A stretch of 64,000 nt of DNA from Oxytricha trifallax (GCA_000711775.1 ARYC01001191.1:1-64000); one strand, 5' to 3'. Shown: positions 36,915 to 49,774, counted from the stretch's first letter. The notes: generated by a model not told the origin, from the sequence alone. Numbers and translations: made by a program.

Positions 36915-38290
36915 ATGAGCATTAACATTTAAAAAAAAACAGCAACACTCTCATCAAACTAAATGAGACTTACCTTTGTCAACAATAAAAAGTGTGATAG
37001 CTGTGAGATGAACTCTCATAATGAGGTGCCAGAGCTAACCTTTAATCTTAATGTTATTAAAATAGAAATCATAGAAAATAAATGTTAGACAAGTGTGTGG
37101 TAGAGAGAAATGAGGAGAAAGTTAGAATAGAAATTTCTATACAAGCAGAGTAAATTGAAGTATCTTTTTGTGAAAAGAGTAAAAGAGATATCACTCTTAA
37201 ATCTAGCTTGTATAGAAACATGAAGGAGCAAAAAGAAGCCAAGCCCACTGTTTGCTTAGATCACGATAAAATTGATATAAAGTATGATTACTTTGAGTGT
37301 CATATTTAGTATTTTTATACAAAAAATTTAAGGAACCATCTTTTAAAAGACCATAAGAAAGAAATAGAAGATGAAAATTAAGATATTTAACTAAAGTTGC
37401 TCAACAAAAGAATAACAAGGGCGTCTCTTTTATAAGCAGAACTTTAATATACTTGTGAATCAGAGTATGAGAAAATATCACGCAATCTTTTTGCATCAGA
37501 GATCACTAAAACATGATTGAAAAATAATACAAGCAAATTTCGGTACTTGCATAGATTGATTTTGATAATCCACTCTAAAGCTACATTATTCTAGAGGACT
37601 CAAATGAAAAGAAAATTATCAAGGATAATCAGTATGCTTATAAGGTATAACTTTCAATCCTTAGTGATGATAAATATTAAATGGATTTTACTAATGAGTA
37701 TTAAGGACTTACTCAGGCTAAGTTTAAAGAATTCTAATACTTAATAAAGCTAGATGCTGCCTTCTTTGCCAAAAATTATGTAGCTTTAAGGCTCCCACTC
37801 TTTATAATGAACCTTATAGTATTCATATATGATCAAAGAAATCATAGATACTTTGCATTAATAGCAACTTAAGCTATTAAAGATATCAAAGAGCTTCATA
37901 AGTTAGGCTTTGTTCAAAGAAATCTCAAGCCTGAAATTTAATATTGAACTTTTCTCCTTTAAGAGTAGTGATCATTGATTTCAACAGAGCTTTAAGAGTG
38001 GAAGTATCAAGACTCGAAAGTTTTATGGGAACTCCAATCTATTATTAAGAAAGAGAAGACTGGAGAGATGGAGACATTCAGTGTGATGTGTGGGCTTTAT
38101 CAACTATAATAATAGAGTGCGATATATCTACAAGGTGCGTGAAAGATGCAAGGCAAAGAGTAAAGTAATTTATTTACAAAACAAGAGTGTCTCAATCAAT
38201 CAAAACAATGGATAATAATAAAATCTAAATCAAGATCAGACATGTCAATAGAACAAATACAGTTTCTGTTAAGTAAGATAAACTAAAGAT
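36915..38290 (+). pseudogene. TBE-F 57-kDa gene, broken
   Basis: Start MSINIQKKTATLSSNQMRLT at 36915, aligned with TBE-D. The central part survives with frameshifts. The kinase-like part shows LGFVQRNLKPEI (HRD replaced by QRN) and IIDFNRALRVE, GTPIYYQERE, CDVWALSTIIIECD. The C-terminal 30 codons are not clearly preserved. Confidence 0.78.
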
Positions 38291-38449
38291 CACTTCAACT
38301 CGATTCAAAAGTGCATTTTGAGGGATTAAATTAAATACATTTACTATATATTTTACTTTAAAACCTTTTATACCCCAACTCCTAGCAAATTCCCTACAAA
38401 TCAAATCACTTATAAACCTCATAAAGAGGTTTTGGGATTTTGATTATGC

Positions 38450-39010
38450 CAAATACTTATGTCTTCTTTGAGTAATTATTAATGACGATAATCGTACTAA
38501 TCTGTGAGTTTCTAATCATAGGTACTCTCCTTGTTGAGCTATTAATTAGTTTGATGTTAGGCCTTAGACTTCTGACTTATAAATTATTAATGAAAATATA
38601 AATAAGAATAGCATACTATTTTCCAGTAAATATGAGAAATTTTATTTCTATTAAAAATATTATACAAATGGTTCATTGGTTCCCTTCTAATTAGAATTTT
38701 TAAGCGCTTCTTTGATTTAAACTGATCAAAACTATTGAATTCTTGCAAGGTGCTTTTTTCACTATTCTATATAGATCTAGTGATAATTATGTTTTGAATT
38801 TTCTAGTTCCTTGGAGAGCTTTCCACTTTCTTGAGTAAAATCAACTAGTTTGCCTTAATTAAGCATCCTTGTATAAGTTAAAGTCTTTTAAGAGTTGATT
38901 GATAACAGCAGCATTTTAGCTCAATAGGCTAAAGCTTGAGCCAATTGCTTAAGGTTAAGAGAAAAAAAATTAGTCGTCTTCTGAAGCAAGGATTGTAAAT
39001 TTGAATGCAA
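38450..39010 (-). CDS. Unrecognised coding segments beside TBE-F
   Basis: On the minus strand 39010-38840 is open with TAA as Gln (ASEDDQFFFSQPQAIGSSFS, NAAVINQLLKDFNLYKD). A neighbouring frame gives DFTQESGKLSKELENSKHN and then FNSFDQFKSKKRLKILIRRE to 38660. 38590-38450 is open as LRPNIKLINSSTRRVPMIRN. The residue content looks like protein rather than AT-rich filler. Breaks between pieces may be frameshifts, introns or eliminated sequences. No family recognised. May be the 3' part of gene D. Confidence 0.4.
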
Positions 39011-39911
39011 TCATTAATATTTTAATTTAATTATGTGAAGCTTATTATATTAGTCTTAAATTTATATCATTAATAATAAAAATTATTATTTAAATGCTTT
39101 GTTGTTTAATATATTTTACGAGTTTTTTATAACAAGGATGTAATTTGAATATATAAAGTAATATATTATTAAAATTATAAATGTTGATAAATGTAGTATT
39201 TATTATGACAATAATAAGTGATAATATTCAGCAATTTTTGGGGGTATTTTTATTTCTATCTTAAAAATGTGAATAATAAATTTACCTTATATAATAAGTT
39301 AATTTAATTTGATAAACTTTTGATTAATATTTGATTTGTCTATACTTTAATATTAAGTATAAATATTAATTGAAAGTAGATAAGGGATTAAAAGTAAACA
39401 CGTAATTACTTTTATAATTAGATTAATTTAAATTAAAATATTAAGTATGAGCACTAACAACTCAGATAAACAATATTTAATAATGGTAATATAATTATTT
39501 TTTCATTTTATATATTATCAAGCAAAAATTTGAGTATATTTGCTATATTTTATTCGAAATATTAAAATCATAATAAATAAAATTAGATAATATTGGAATA
39601 ATTAAAAATTAAAAAGAATTTATCTCCTTTATATATTTAAACTAAAATAACAATAACGCAGGAAACTACTATTCAAACACCAATTTAGATAAAGATCTTA
39701 AGGAATAATTACTTAATAAAGATTAAAATTATAAATAGCATTAAATAAAAAAAAATATAAATAAAATTAATCTTTTTGGGGTAAATTATTCTTAAAATTA
39801 TTCTACATTTGAATAGTTGGCTGTCAATGATTTTGCAAAAAAAGAAATTTTGACAAAAACTTTTAGATATGTATTTTAATTTTAATATATTTATGCCAAT
39901 GATTATAATTG

Positions 39912-40317
39912 TATGAATAAATTTAATTTGGGAAAATAAATTATAATTAAATAAATTAAATTAATTAATAGGCAGTTAACTTTCTGGAAATCTAGAAAAT
40001 ATGATACTTGTTTGAAAGAAAATTCGAAATTAGCTGGACTTTACTATTGGCGGTACCCCTCTATCGCATCCCTGGAGCGAGATAACTCGACTTTAATTTT
40101 TGCATTAAAATCAACTAAACAAATCACCCAAAATTAAAGTCAAGTTATCTCGCTCCAGGGATGCGATAGAGGGGTACCGCCAATAGTAAAGTCCAGCTAA
40201 TTTTGAATTCTCTTTCAAACAAGTACCATATTGTCTAGGGTTTCCAGAAAGTTAACTGCCTATTAATTAATTTAATTTATTTAATTATAATTTATTTTCC
40301 CAAATTAAATTTATTCC
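39912..40317. repeat. Foldback element, family P variant
   Basis: Arms of about 190 bp nearly perfect. Outer ends gaataaatttaatttgggaa and complement differ from the other copies, but the inner part (ggactttactattggcggta, tcgcatccctggagcgagat) is the same family. Loop about 30 bp near 40110. Confidence 0.83.
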
Positions 40318-40429
40318 AAAAAAAATATCAAAACTATCTATAAGCAAGATATCCCATTTAAATGTAACTATACATACAATAGATATTAAGGAAGTATATA
40401 AACTGTAATTATGTAATGTTTCTTAGTTT

Positions 40430-41260
40430 AGACATTGTCTCTTTATTATTTTTATGTGGTCAAAGTACAATTAAAGTCTGATTACTTAATCTTGTATTTT
40501 AAAGTTGTAATGTTATAAGCAAAAATATAAAAGCATGAATTATTGAGATATTTATGTTTATTTATAATTTAGGTGGTTATTTCTTGCTTATATTGAGATA
40601 TAAGATACATGACAGTTTATTTTCGTCTATATTTTAAAATCTAAAATTATTATTTAATATTATTGTTGATTTCTATAATTTTTATATGGTTTTGGTCTAT
40701 TTGTGGAAAGGAAAATAAGATTTATGGATTTTTATGTATATTATCTATTTATGTGTGCATTATATGAATTATAGAGAGAAAATTTAAAGTTTTAATTTCT
40801 AAAACAATTTGTGCAAAAAAAGAGATTATGAGTTTTCAAAATTATATTCAATAACAATGTTAAGTTATTTTTAGGGGTTATATATAGAAGTTATATTTAA
40901 AATATTTATAAAAATTAGAAATAGTTATTATGCATGAAATCATATTAAATTACATGATTTAAATACATTTTTAAAGATTAGAATACAAATCATCAAATGA
41001 GTTAAAATTAAAACAAAAACAACTAAACTAGATTAATAAAATGTTTTATTATTAATTCTTTATTTATTCACTTTCATTCTTTTAAGTTTAAGTTCATCCC
41101 TTAGAAGGGAAAGTTGATAATATTTAAATAACTTTAAATTATTCAATTAAATTATATTGAAATGATTTCAATGTGAACAGATCAATCAGACTAGACACAA
41201 GACAATCAAATGTCAATGACTTCAACGAAAGCTAAATCGAACAGTCTAATTCTTCAATAC
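40430..41260 (-). other. Gene D fragments, copy 2
   Basis: Conserved blocks matching 2490-3220. The clearest, 41256-41178 on the minus strand, reads EELDCSIQLSLKSLTFDCLV and on, open. Others (40720-40665, 40500-40430) are open with TAA/TAG as Gln. Likely segments of a gene whose further pieces may be at 38450-39010. Function unknown. Confidence 0.35.
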
Positions 41261-42005
41261 TTGGGTAGAACCATATCCAATCCTAAAATTATATTTACAG
41301 ATATTATGTTAAATCTGTTTTATTTTCAATAATTTAGCTTATATGGTAATCAATAGGTAATAGTGAGTATAAAGTCTATATTAATTTAATTATAAATAGC
41401 TAAGTGATATTTTCACAACTTCGAATTAATTAAGAAGTTATTGCAAATTATTAATAAAATATAATTTTACTGTTATTCGAACTCTTATAAGATTTATACT
41501 AAAAACTCATTTTTATTTTATATTGTTGATTTAAAAAAATTTTGAAAATTATAAAGGGGAAAATAAACTAGACATGGGAAAATAGAAAAATTGACTGAAT
41601 AAGGCTATTGGGCTTTAATAATGAGAATTTATAATTAAATGGGGTTTTATTATAAAACGTCTTATTTATCTCATAACAGGAGCAAATTAACTGAGTTTTA
41701 TTAAATACCTCTATATTTAAAATATCTTCTTCCAATTAATTAATTTTGAATTTAGAGGTATTTAATTTTAAAAAATTTAGATTTTTCATGTCAAGAGATA
41801 AATATCACATTTAATAGTTAATCCCATCTAATTATAAATTCTTTTTAATTAAACAGTCAATTTTTCCATTTCACATATTCAACTTATTACATTTTAATTT
41901 TCTCTAAATTTTGTTATCAACAATATTTAATGTAAATTTATTTTTAACTCAGGGTTACCCAATAATATTGATGACATCTGTACTAGTCTATTATTATAAG
42001 AATAG

Positions 42006-43458
42006 TCATTTCTAGGGTTTAACTTATTTCTACTCTTTCTTATTCCTATCAAAGTTCCATTTCTGGACGGTATGGAAGGTCATGTTTAGTTTGAGAGCAA
42101 GCTCTGATTTCTTCTAGTAATCCCATATAGGGTTTTTGAGGAATTCATTCTCAAGCATTTAGACTTCTTCTTGAGATTTAGTTAAATATTTGGGAATTAT
42201 GTAAAAAGCTTGACAAAATATTCTAGAGTTTACTTATGTATTATGATAATAATAAATATCAACTAAAAATAGCCTTTATAAACCATGAAATCGCTTTAAT
42301 TTAAATTTATAAAGTGAAATGAAGAAATTTCTCTAATTTTTACTTATTTTTTCAATCTTTTTAAAATATTATTTATAATATATTTTACATAAATCTTTTC
42401 TAATTACTTTTGATTCTTGTTAAAGCTAAATCTATAAGCTTATCTTTCTTCAGCTTCATAGCTTTAATGTTCCTAGTAATTTTAATTTATTTATAATACT
42501 TATGAATAAAATACCTTTTTAAAATACATAAATTTTTATTTTATAAGGAAAGTTATAATTAGTATGAAAAAGTCCTGGAAATTAAATCCTGAAAAATAAA
42601 AAAGTCTTATTTTAGCGATATTATTTATTGAATATTTTTACAAATTTATAATTTAAGTAAAAAATTTTTTAAATATATTGATTACATTTTTCAACTAATT
42701 TTATGAATATCTTTAAATTTCCTTTATTTTTGATTATATAAACTGTTAATTACAAAGTAAAATTTATTTAGTTTAGTTTTCTTTCAATTACTTTAAGAAG
42801 ATATATCGTGAAATTTCTAAAATCCTGATACGCTTGGGTTATTGTTTCTTCTCACAAAGTATAGAAAGAGACTAAAAATAAATAGTAAGAAATCTACGTT
42901 GTTTTCAGAAGAACTTTCATGATGAGGAACATCATAGAACTCTCTCCAACCATCAATCAAAATTTTTAGGTCATAAAATTTATTAACATTTGAATTAAAT
43001 AAGTTTAGTAATGAAGTGGAGTTTTTTTGGTTTTTTAACAAGATCTTAATATTAACCCATTTCGATTCATCATGAAAAATATCTATGGTTTGACCAGATT
43101 TAAATAATTAACAATTGCTATATTAATTACAACAAATAGAATAATTTAAGTTATTTCTTAATTAACTATTATTATTAAAAATTATGTAAAAAGTTAAAAC
43201 AGATTTTACATTTAAGTTAAGACAGATTTTATAATTACATTTATAAAATTCATAACTTTGAATTTTACAACTTTATACTTGTCGTTAAGTTCGGTTATAA
43301 TTAATTTCAAGAAAAGCCTTTTCCATGTTAAATTAGGGTTTATAATTTCATAGAACTATCTTCCAAGTTTGAAGATTTGACAGTGACACTTTGGTTGGAT
43401 TATAAAGAGGGACATTGCTTAGAAATGCTTACTGGTGAAATTGAAAGATTGGAGGCAT
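42006..43458 (-). CDS. Homeobox gene A, copy 2 (four segments)
   Basis: Segments on the minus strand: 43458-43345, start MPPIFQFHQQAFLSNVPLYN; 43041-42817, containing FYDLKILIDGWREFYDV; 42480-42375, TRNIKAMKLKKDKLIDLALT; and 42182-42006, the homeodomain. The last reads QMLENEFLKNPIWDYQKKSE, LALKLNMTFHTVQKWNFDRN and ends KPQK-TGA. A homeobox product would be a nuclear DNA-binding regulator; target unknown. Helix 3 keeps the invariant Trp but has WNFDRN instead of WFQNRR, so specificity may be unusual. All segments are open, unlike copy 1. AT-rich gaps of roughly 200-350 bp between segments are presumably eliminated; exact boundaries were not fixed. Confidence 0.6.
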
Positions 43459-45981
43459 TTAAAACCTCTTAAATAGTTTGTTAAAAACTAACTTATTCAT
43501 GTATCTTATTAGAATAAATATTATTTCAATTTTTGAAAAATTACAAGATTGTTATAATAGTTTATATGAAACTTAATATAACAAATACAAACTTTTAATA
43601 ACATATTTGAAAAACTAGGAGCATTTATGTTTTTTCTTCAAATTCAAAAATAACCATATAATTATAAGGAGTCTAAACTTCACCCTTAAAATGACAAAGA
43701 TTAGTTATTATTATAAAAATAGATTTAATATGGAAAATTATGAAAATAAAAATAAAATTATAAATTAAACATGGTAAATTGTATTTTTTTGAATTTTATA
43801 TTACAGTTTTAACTGCTATTGTTTTGAATTTAATATTTTTAACAGCCAATAATTTGACTCATCGATAGATAAAATTAAATTTATCATAACTTAACTGTAG
43901 ACCCTTTAAATTTAACTTTTAAACTTTTTAACTCCTGATAAATTAATATCTCTCTATACAAATTAGCTATCAAAAAAGTTTAAAAGGAATAGATGTAGAT
44001 AATCATTTTACGACCATGTTTCATTCTTATAGTGTCCACAAAATATTTCCCCTAATCGATATAAATAAATTTTAAGAATTTCTCTTCTACAAACTTTTCC
44101 CTAATTTATTTCTCCAGCCAAATTACTTGAGGACTCGGTCTAAATATATTATTTGTGCATTTAATCAAGATCTACAATTATTAATCTTTGAGTATTTCAT
44201 CAGGAAATTCATGCTCAATTTTATCTTCAAAATACACTTTTTTTATGAAATATTTTTGAGGTTCACTGAAATCGATATATCTCTCTGAGTGATTTTTTTA
44301 ATGAATTGTGAGTAGGATTGAACATGTAGCATAAGTTTTGATCTACATTATTCCATCTTAAGTCAAATCGTGAAAAAAAAAGCTTACTGAGATAATTTCA
44401 TTTCTTCCCAGGTACTCGACCATATTTTGATGTTTGTAACATTGCAACAAACATCACCTCTAGGTCACATGGACACAATTATGGACACAATTCCGGACAC
44501 AATTCAAAAATGGTTACAAATTCCGAACACAATTCCAAAGGCAGGGTTCAGAACTCAACTTTTATCAATAACACTGAACGTAGACATTTTCCTTTTTCTA
44601 TCACAGTACAACTATTTGATTATGAGGGGGTCCGAAAAAGAGAATTTCAGGTTTTTCTCTCTTGGGTGAAGAGATATTGAAAAATTTAGAGATTTTTTTT
44701 GATATACAATTCTATAAGTTAAGTAGAACATTTATATGAAAATTTATAGACATTAGGTTAGAGAGTTATTGAAGTCAAAAGTCAGAGCATCGAAATTTTA
44801 CTTTTCCCTCAATAACTTCCTTCAGTGTGAAATTCATGGAAGATAAGTATGATTAAAGTTGCAGCCCATACCCTAAGCTATCAAATGCTGCATATTTTCC
44901 AATACAAATTACTTTTGGATACAGAGATAAATTGAAAATAAGGTCTAAAATTTTCGAAAATGTTGAGAAATATTGAAATCAATTTTTCTTGCTTGGAAAA
45001 TTAGATGATGAAAAACTCAAATCAAATCTTAAGCTGATTATCTCATGAAGAACATTTCTTATCCTATAGTCAAATCAGAAGCTAATTACATTAAAGAGAT
45101 AAATCGAAAATAAATCTGAAATGTAAAATAAAGTGTGAAAACTTAGATGTAACAAACATCACTCATATGCATGCTTGAGGCAACGAATTTAATATTTTTA
45201 TGAAAAACATATTATAATCTATCATTTATCATCTATAAGATTTTCAATAAAAATTAATTAAGCAGAGAAAATCCCTAAACCCTCCTAGATAATTTTCGGA
45301 TTTTTGAAAACCTAATTTAAAAAATATGATTTTCCGAAAATTATCTAGAACGGTTTAGGGATTTTCACTTCTCAGTAAATTGATATTGAAAATCTTATAG
45401 ATGATAAATGATAGATTATAATATGTTTTTCATAAAAATATTAAATTCGTTGCCTCAAGCATGCATATGAGTGATGTTTGTTACATCTAAGTTTTCACAC
45501 TTTATTTTACATTTCAGATTTATTTTCGATTTATCTCTTTAATGTAATTAGCTTCTGATTTGACTATAGGATAAGAAATGTTCTTCATGAGATAATCAGC
45601 TTAAGATTTGATTTGAGTTTTTCATCATCTAATTTTCCAAGCAAGAAAAATTGATTTCAATATTTCTCAACATTTTCGAAAATTTTAGACCTTATTTTCA
45701 ATTTATCTCTGTATCCAAAAGTAATTTGTATTGGAAAATATGCAGCATTTGATAGCTTAGGGTATGGGCTGCAACTTTAATCATACTTATCTTCCATGAA
45801 TTTCACACTGAAGGAAGTTATTAATGGGAAAGTGAAAAATCGATGCTTTGACTTTTGACTTCAATAACTCTCACCTAATCAAAACCCCAAAACCCCTTAG
45901 TGAGGTTTATAAGTGCTTTGATTTGTAGGGTATAGTTGGGGTCTTATTGGGGTTAGTAGAGAAATTAGGCCAATTTGCAAA

Positions 45982-47047
45982 ATGAGAAATAGATATTAGC
46001 GATATTTAGGGTCTATTTATGATGAAAAGTATTTAGATTTACTGCTTAAGCTCAGGTATGGTAAGAGTATTAATATAGACTAAGTCAAACCAGTACTAAA
46101 TTATGCAGCTATTGCAAAGCTCTTACACAAGAGTGCCTCAACTGTTAGGTATCACTGCATGTTAGCTGTTTAGCACTTTAATTCTGGTACTTGAAAACAT
46201 CCAGCAAAAAAATAAAAGTTCACTCAGACACATATTGACTACCTCTGCGACTCGAAGACTTTAAAGTATTGGGCACACTTTCCATTAGACTAGCGAGCTG
46301 TGATGTTTCATCGCAAGTTTCCTGACATGCGTATCTCTCCTTAGACTATAGCCAATATTTATAGAAGAAATAGTATTACTTTCAAGACTGTCAACAGAGT
46401 GAAGAGAGTGATTGATTTTACAGTGCCATTTTATAGTAATAATTTAAACTATATATATGATTAAATGCAGAGAGCTATTACTAATAACATCAAGTTCATA
46501 CACGCTGATGAAGCTGTGTTTACCTTCAACACCTTTATTAATAAGTCTTGGTATAAGAAGTATGATAATATAGAAGTCTACGATTAGAAAGTAAAGGTTG
46601 TAACCCATGCAATTTTAGCAGGTATTAGTGAAGACTCTGGCTTAGAAAGTTATGTTATTCATCCTCGCTCTATTAAGCGAGAGTTAGTACATAGAGTTCC
46701 TACATAAGCTGAGAGATAAATACAACGATTAAGAGATCATCCTGTTTGTTGACAACCTCTCAGTTCATAAGACTAAGGAGTCTAAGAAAGCTTATGAAGA
46801 GTTAAACATTACTCCTGTATACAATGTTCCTTATAGCCCTTAATTTAATGGAATTGAATTCTACTGGAGTTAAATCAAGACCCACTACAAGAAACTGCTG
46901 CTATATCACCTAATGCATGACTTGCCTATAGATACAGTAGACTTGATTCAGAGTAGCTGCAAGAGAGTAAGCATAGATAAGACAACAGTTTGTGCGAGAG
47001 AAGGAAGAATGAATGTTTATAAATAAGTTTTAGATTTAAATGAATGA
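45982..47047 (+). pseudogene. TBE-G 42-kDa DDE transposase, two lesions
   Basis: Start MRNRYQRYLGSIYDEKYLDL at 45982, end LDLNE-TGA at 47047; 1066 bp. Otherwise intact but for a TGA at 46192-46194 (HFNSGT then TGA then KHPAKKQ) and one extra T near 46684. The N-terminal part resembles a helix-turn-helix (ATVRYHC-like). Catalytic motifs are all present: IHADEAVFTFNTF, ILFVDNLSVHKT, SPQFNGIEFYW, with 34 residues between the second Asp and the Glu. The same TGA occurs in TBE-C. Acts on the telomeric termini of TBEs by family knowledge. Confidence 0.88.
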
Positions 47048-47053
47048 ATAAGT

Positions 47054-47844
47054 TCACATATTAAACTAACCCATAAAGGGGTTTGGCTTCTCTTTCTTCT
47101 CCTCTTCTTATGGCTTGCTTGGGCCCATATTTCTTCTCTTTGTGCCAGCTCCTGCATCTATGTTCATTTCTTCTGGCTTTTAAACATCTTTATAAAGTCT
47201 CTTGCTCACTTCATAAATAGTCTATGACTTTCTCTCTCTGTGAACCTTCGCATGCTCTTTCATTAGGAATATACCAGTTCCAGGTTTCCCTACAAAGTTA
47301 TGTGTCAAAGCTTACTAGAGAGGTATGGATGCTTCTTAAGCTCCGCAAGCCAGGTCTCGCTTATTAGTATGCCTTGCTTCTTTTAATCTTCAGGAGAAAT
47401 AGAGTAGCGTTTTTTGTGAGCTTCTTCAATGATCTCTCTGAGATAACTCTCTCTTAAAGTGCCAAGAACACCAAAGAAGAAGCTCCTTTCTGGAAGCTTG
47501 TTAGAGAGTTGTTTCTTGGTAGGAAGATAAACTACCAACTCTTCATCTTTCATCGCATCCTCGTAGAGATTAGTGACTGAAATCTCTGGGTAGTTTGGTA
47601 TATCTATCAACTTTATTTCACTGTTTTTGAAGGCTTTCTTCTCATCGCAGAGTATAGCTTTTAAGAATGAAATTTTGGTACCTTCCATCGTTGGAAGGAA
47701 TAAACCCACTATAGCATATGATTAAGTATATGTCACATGCTTACCATGCTGAGTGAGGTATCGATAGAGATCTTCCTTGCTTCTAAATCTTGAGATCATT
47801 TCTTAAGCTTCAACCCTCTTAATTGCAGTACTTATATATTCCAT
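47054..47844 (-). CDS. TBE-G 22-kDa protein gene, intact with two introns
   Basis: Joined exons 47844-47745, 47708-47316 and 47289-47054 give 729 nt, 242 codons plus TGA. Start MEYISTAIKRVEAQEMISRF; exon 2 VGLFLPTMEGTKISFLKAIL; exon 3 KPGTGIFLMKEHAKVHRERK; end NPFMGQFNM. Introns: 36 nt (47709-47744, gtaagcatgtgacatatact...ctatag) and 26 nt (47290-47315, gtaagctttgacacataact...tgtag). Both are needed to keep the frame, and both recur at the same places in other TBE copies. No known domain seen; the C-terminal tail is rich in Lys and Glu. Ends 6 bp from the convergent transposase stop; divergent from the 57-kDa gene. Confidence 0.83.
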
Positions 47845-47929
47845 CCTTGTTCCCTCTCTTCTTATTGAATTTCAAATTTTAATATATAGAGTTCTGGATA
47901 CTACTGCTTAAAATCTTAGTATTAAATAT

Positions 47930-47985
47930 GGGCTTCTTATAGGAGGTCAACCTAGTAAAGATACGTGGAGAAAGCTGGCAGAAGC
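47930..47985. promoter_or_regulatory. Conserved TBE intergenic motif (TBE-G)
   Basis: tatgggcttcttataggagg, tcaacctagtaaagatacgt and ggagaaagc, about 90 bp upstream of the 22-kDa start. Beyond it (48020-48240), tggtacc and ttaattagtacc words repeat toward the 57-kDa gene. Confidence 0.6.
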
Positions 47986-48406
47986 TGTAACAAACTTCAG
48001 AGATGGAGCCCCATTTTATCAATTTAGTTCCATTAAATTAGTACTAAATTTATTTAAATTTAATTAGTACAGGTACTAATTCCGTTTAATTTTAATTGGT
48101 GCCAATTTAATAGTACCAACACTTAATTAGTACCTATTTCTAAACTAATGAGGTTTTGGGGAAAGTTCCAAATTGGTTCAAAACCTAATTGGTACCAATA
48201 CCAACCTCAATTTTATCTAAGTTGGTACCAAAATTCAAAATATTAAGCATTAAATTAGAAAAATTATAGTTATAAACTAAGCATAAATATGATCTCTAAT
48301 ACTTCAAAATCAATAATTATTATTGCATGACAACTCCTGTACAGAGTAACTTTAACTAGAGAGGTTATTAGAGCTTTATAATAGAAATTTAAATTTAAAT
48401 TTAAAC

Positions 48407-49774
48407 AAGGCGGCTAACTTTAATCTAAAAGCAGTTTCTCTTAGCAGTCGAAAATCATAGCTAAACTTTGGCTTAACTAAAAGGCCAGAAGTTATTTATG
48501 TTGAGAGGGAGGTAGAGCTAAGTGCTCTTGAGTTTTAATCAGAGGTCTTCAAAATAGAAGTATAGAACTTAAAGGAGAGAGCAGAGATAGGACTTTAAAC
48601 TTAAATTGAATATGTTGAGGACTTAAAAGAACAGCTCCCTATTGAAAAGATAAAAAAAATTTTATGTGAAGGCTTCTAGAATAATTTCTCAACAGAACAA
48701 AGCTTGAAGAGACACCTTAAAGTGGTACACTCAGGCAAAGCTAAGATATATTTTAAGCATGAAAAAGTGGATGGAAGGTACTAATGCACAACTTTTATTA
48801 AGTCTTATACTCACTCTGCAAAATTTAAGAAGCACATGCAAAAGCATCACCTCATTGAGTTCTTGATTTAAGATAAAGAGTCATAAAAACTTGTGCCAGC
48901 TAAAAGAAAATCAAATAATCTCGAGTCTTTAAGAGAGTTAAAGGAGAAGCTCAAGAGACAGAAAAGATAAGAATCGATGAACTAACCCGCAGGCAATACA
49001 ATTCTAGCCTGCTTCCAAGCAAAAGCTATAAACACTCCTGCATTAAATGCAATTAATCTAAGTAGTTGTATTGAGAATTACTTCCATATAAGTGTTCCTA
49101 ACAAAGCAAAGCTTATAGTGGTTGATGAGTATGCACACAAGGAGTACCCTTTCAGCTATCTCCTTAAGAACGAGCAATACTAAAATGAGTTTTCTAACGA
49201 GTATAAGATTCTTAGAGAAGCATAAAGAAAAGATTGCAAGAACTTGCTTAAGCTAGATGGTGTTATTTTAAGCTATTGTTTTATCGCACTGAGACTTAAG
49301 AAATATGACATGAATCTGAGAGATTTTTTATATCAAAACAGATACCAAGATGATTTTAATGATATACTATTAGATATGATAAAGGGTGTCAAGGAGTTGC
49401 ATGAACTTGGATATGTTCATAGAGATTTGAAACCTGAAAATGTAATGCTGAACCTCTGCCCTTTAGAAGTAGTAGTTATCGATTTCAATAGAGCCTTAAG
49501 ATAAGAGATAGTAACTTTAGCAAAAGTTCTTGGCACTCCTGGCTTCTTCCCAATAAGTGAGAAGTGGACGAATGGATCAGTTTAGTGGGATGTATGGGAA
49601 GTAGCTGCTATAATTTTAGAAAGTGACTTGGAATGCATGTCTTACTATGGTACCAAATAAGAGAAATAATAAATAAGTTTAGTTAGTAAGCATATAAAGC
49701 AGGACGATATCTGCAAAGAAATCAAACTGATTGTAGACATGATAATTTTAAAAGAACCATCATATCCAAGATGA
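48407..49774 (+). pseudogene. TBE-G 57-kDa zinc-finger/kinase-like gene, nearly intact
   Basis: The frame is open from the position of the family start (ATG changed to AAG at 48407) to TGA 49772-49774, 28 codons before the usual end, where the family has Gln (YPRQSLED). Zinc-finger 1 is LCEGFQNNFSTE and finger 2 CTTFIKSYTHSA; in both the second Cys is Phe. Kinase-like motifs: YVHRDLKPENVML, VVVIDFNRAL, LGTPGFFP, WDVWEVAAIILE. A later ATG could still give a shortened product. Confidence 0.85.

Larger units (their letters stand above)
34447..38442. mobile_element. TBE-F, complete but decayed
   Basis: The left end (34447) reads caaaaaccacaaaacccctt and the right end ttttgggattttg at 38442, 3996 bp. 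The 3-bp flanks are TAT and ATT, so the duplication is no longer exact. Order: transposase (plus), 22-kDa (minus), 57-kDa (plus). Lies between the two copies of the segmental duplication. Confidence 0.9.

Noticed and set aside
44427-44669. 80-codon frame as a gene (mirror copy at 51096-51338)
   Set aside because: It lies in palindrome arms, contains simple ggacacaatt repeats and has no recognisable domain.
46186-46210. Very short intron removing the TGA of the TBE-G transposase
   Set aside because: The only GT-AG pair would be about 18 nt and is not matched in TBE-C, which has the same TGA.
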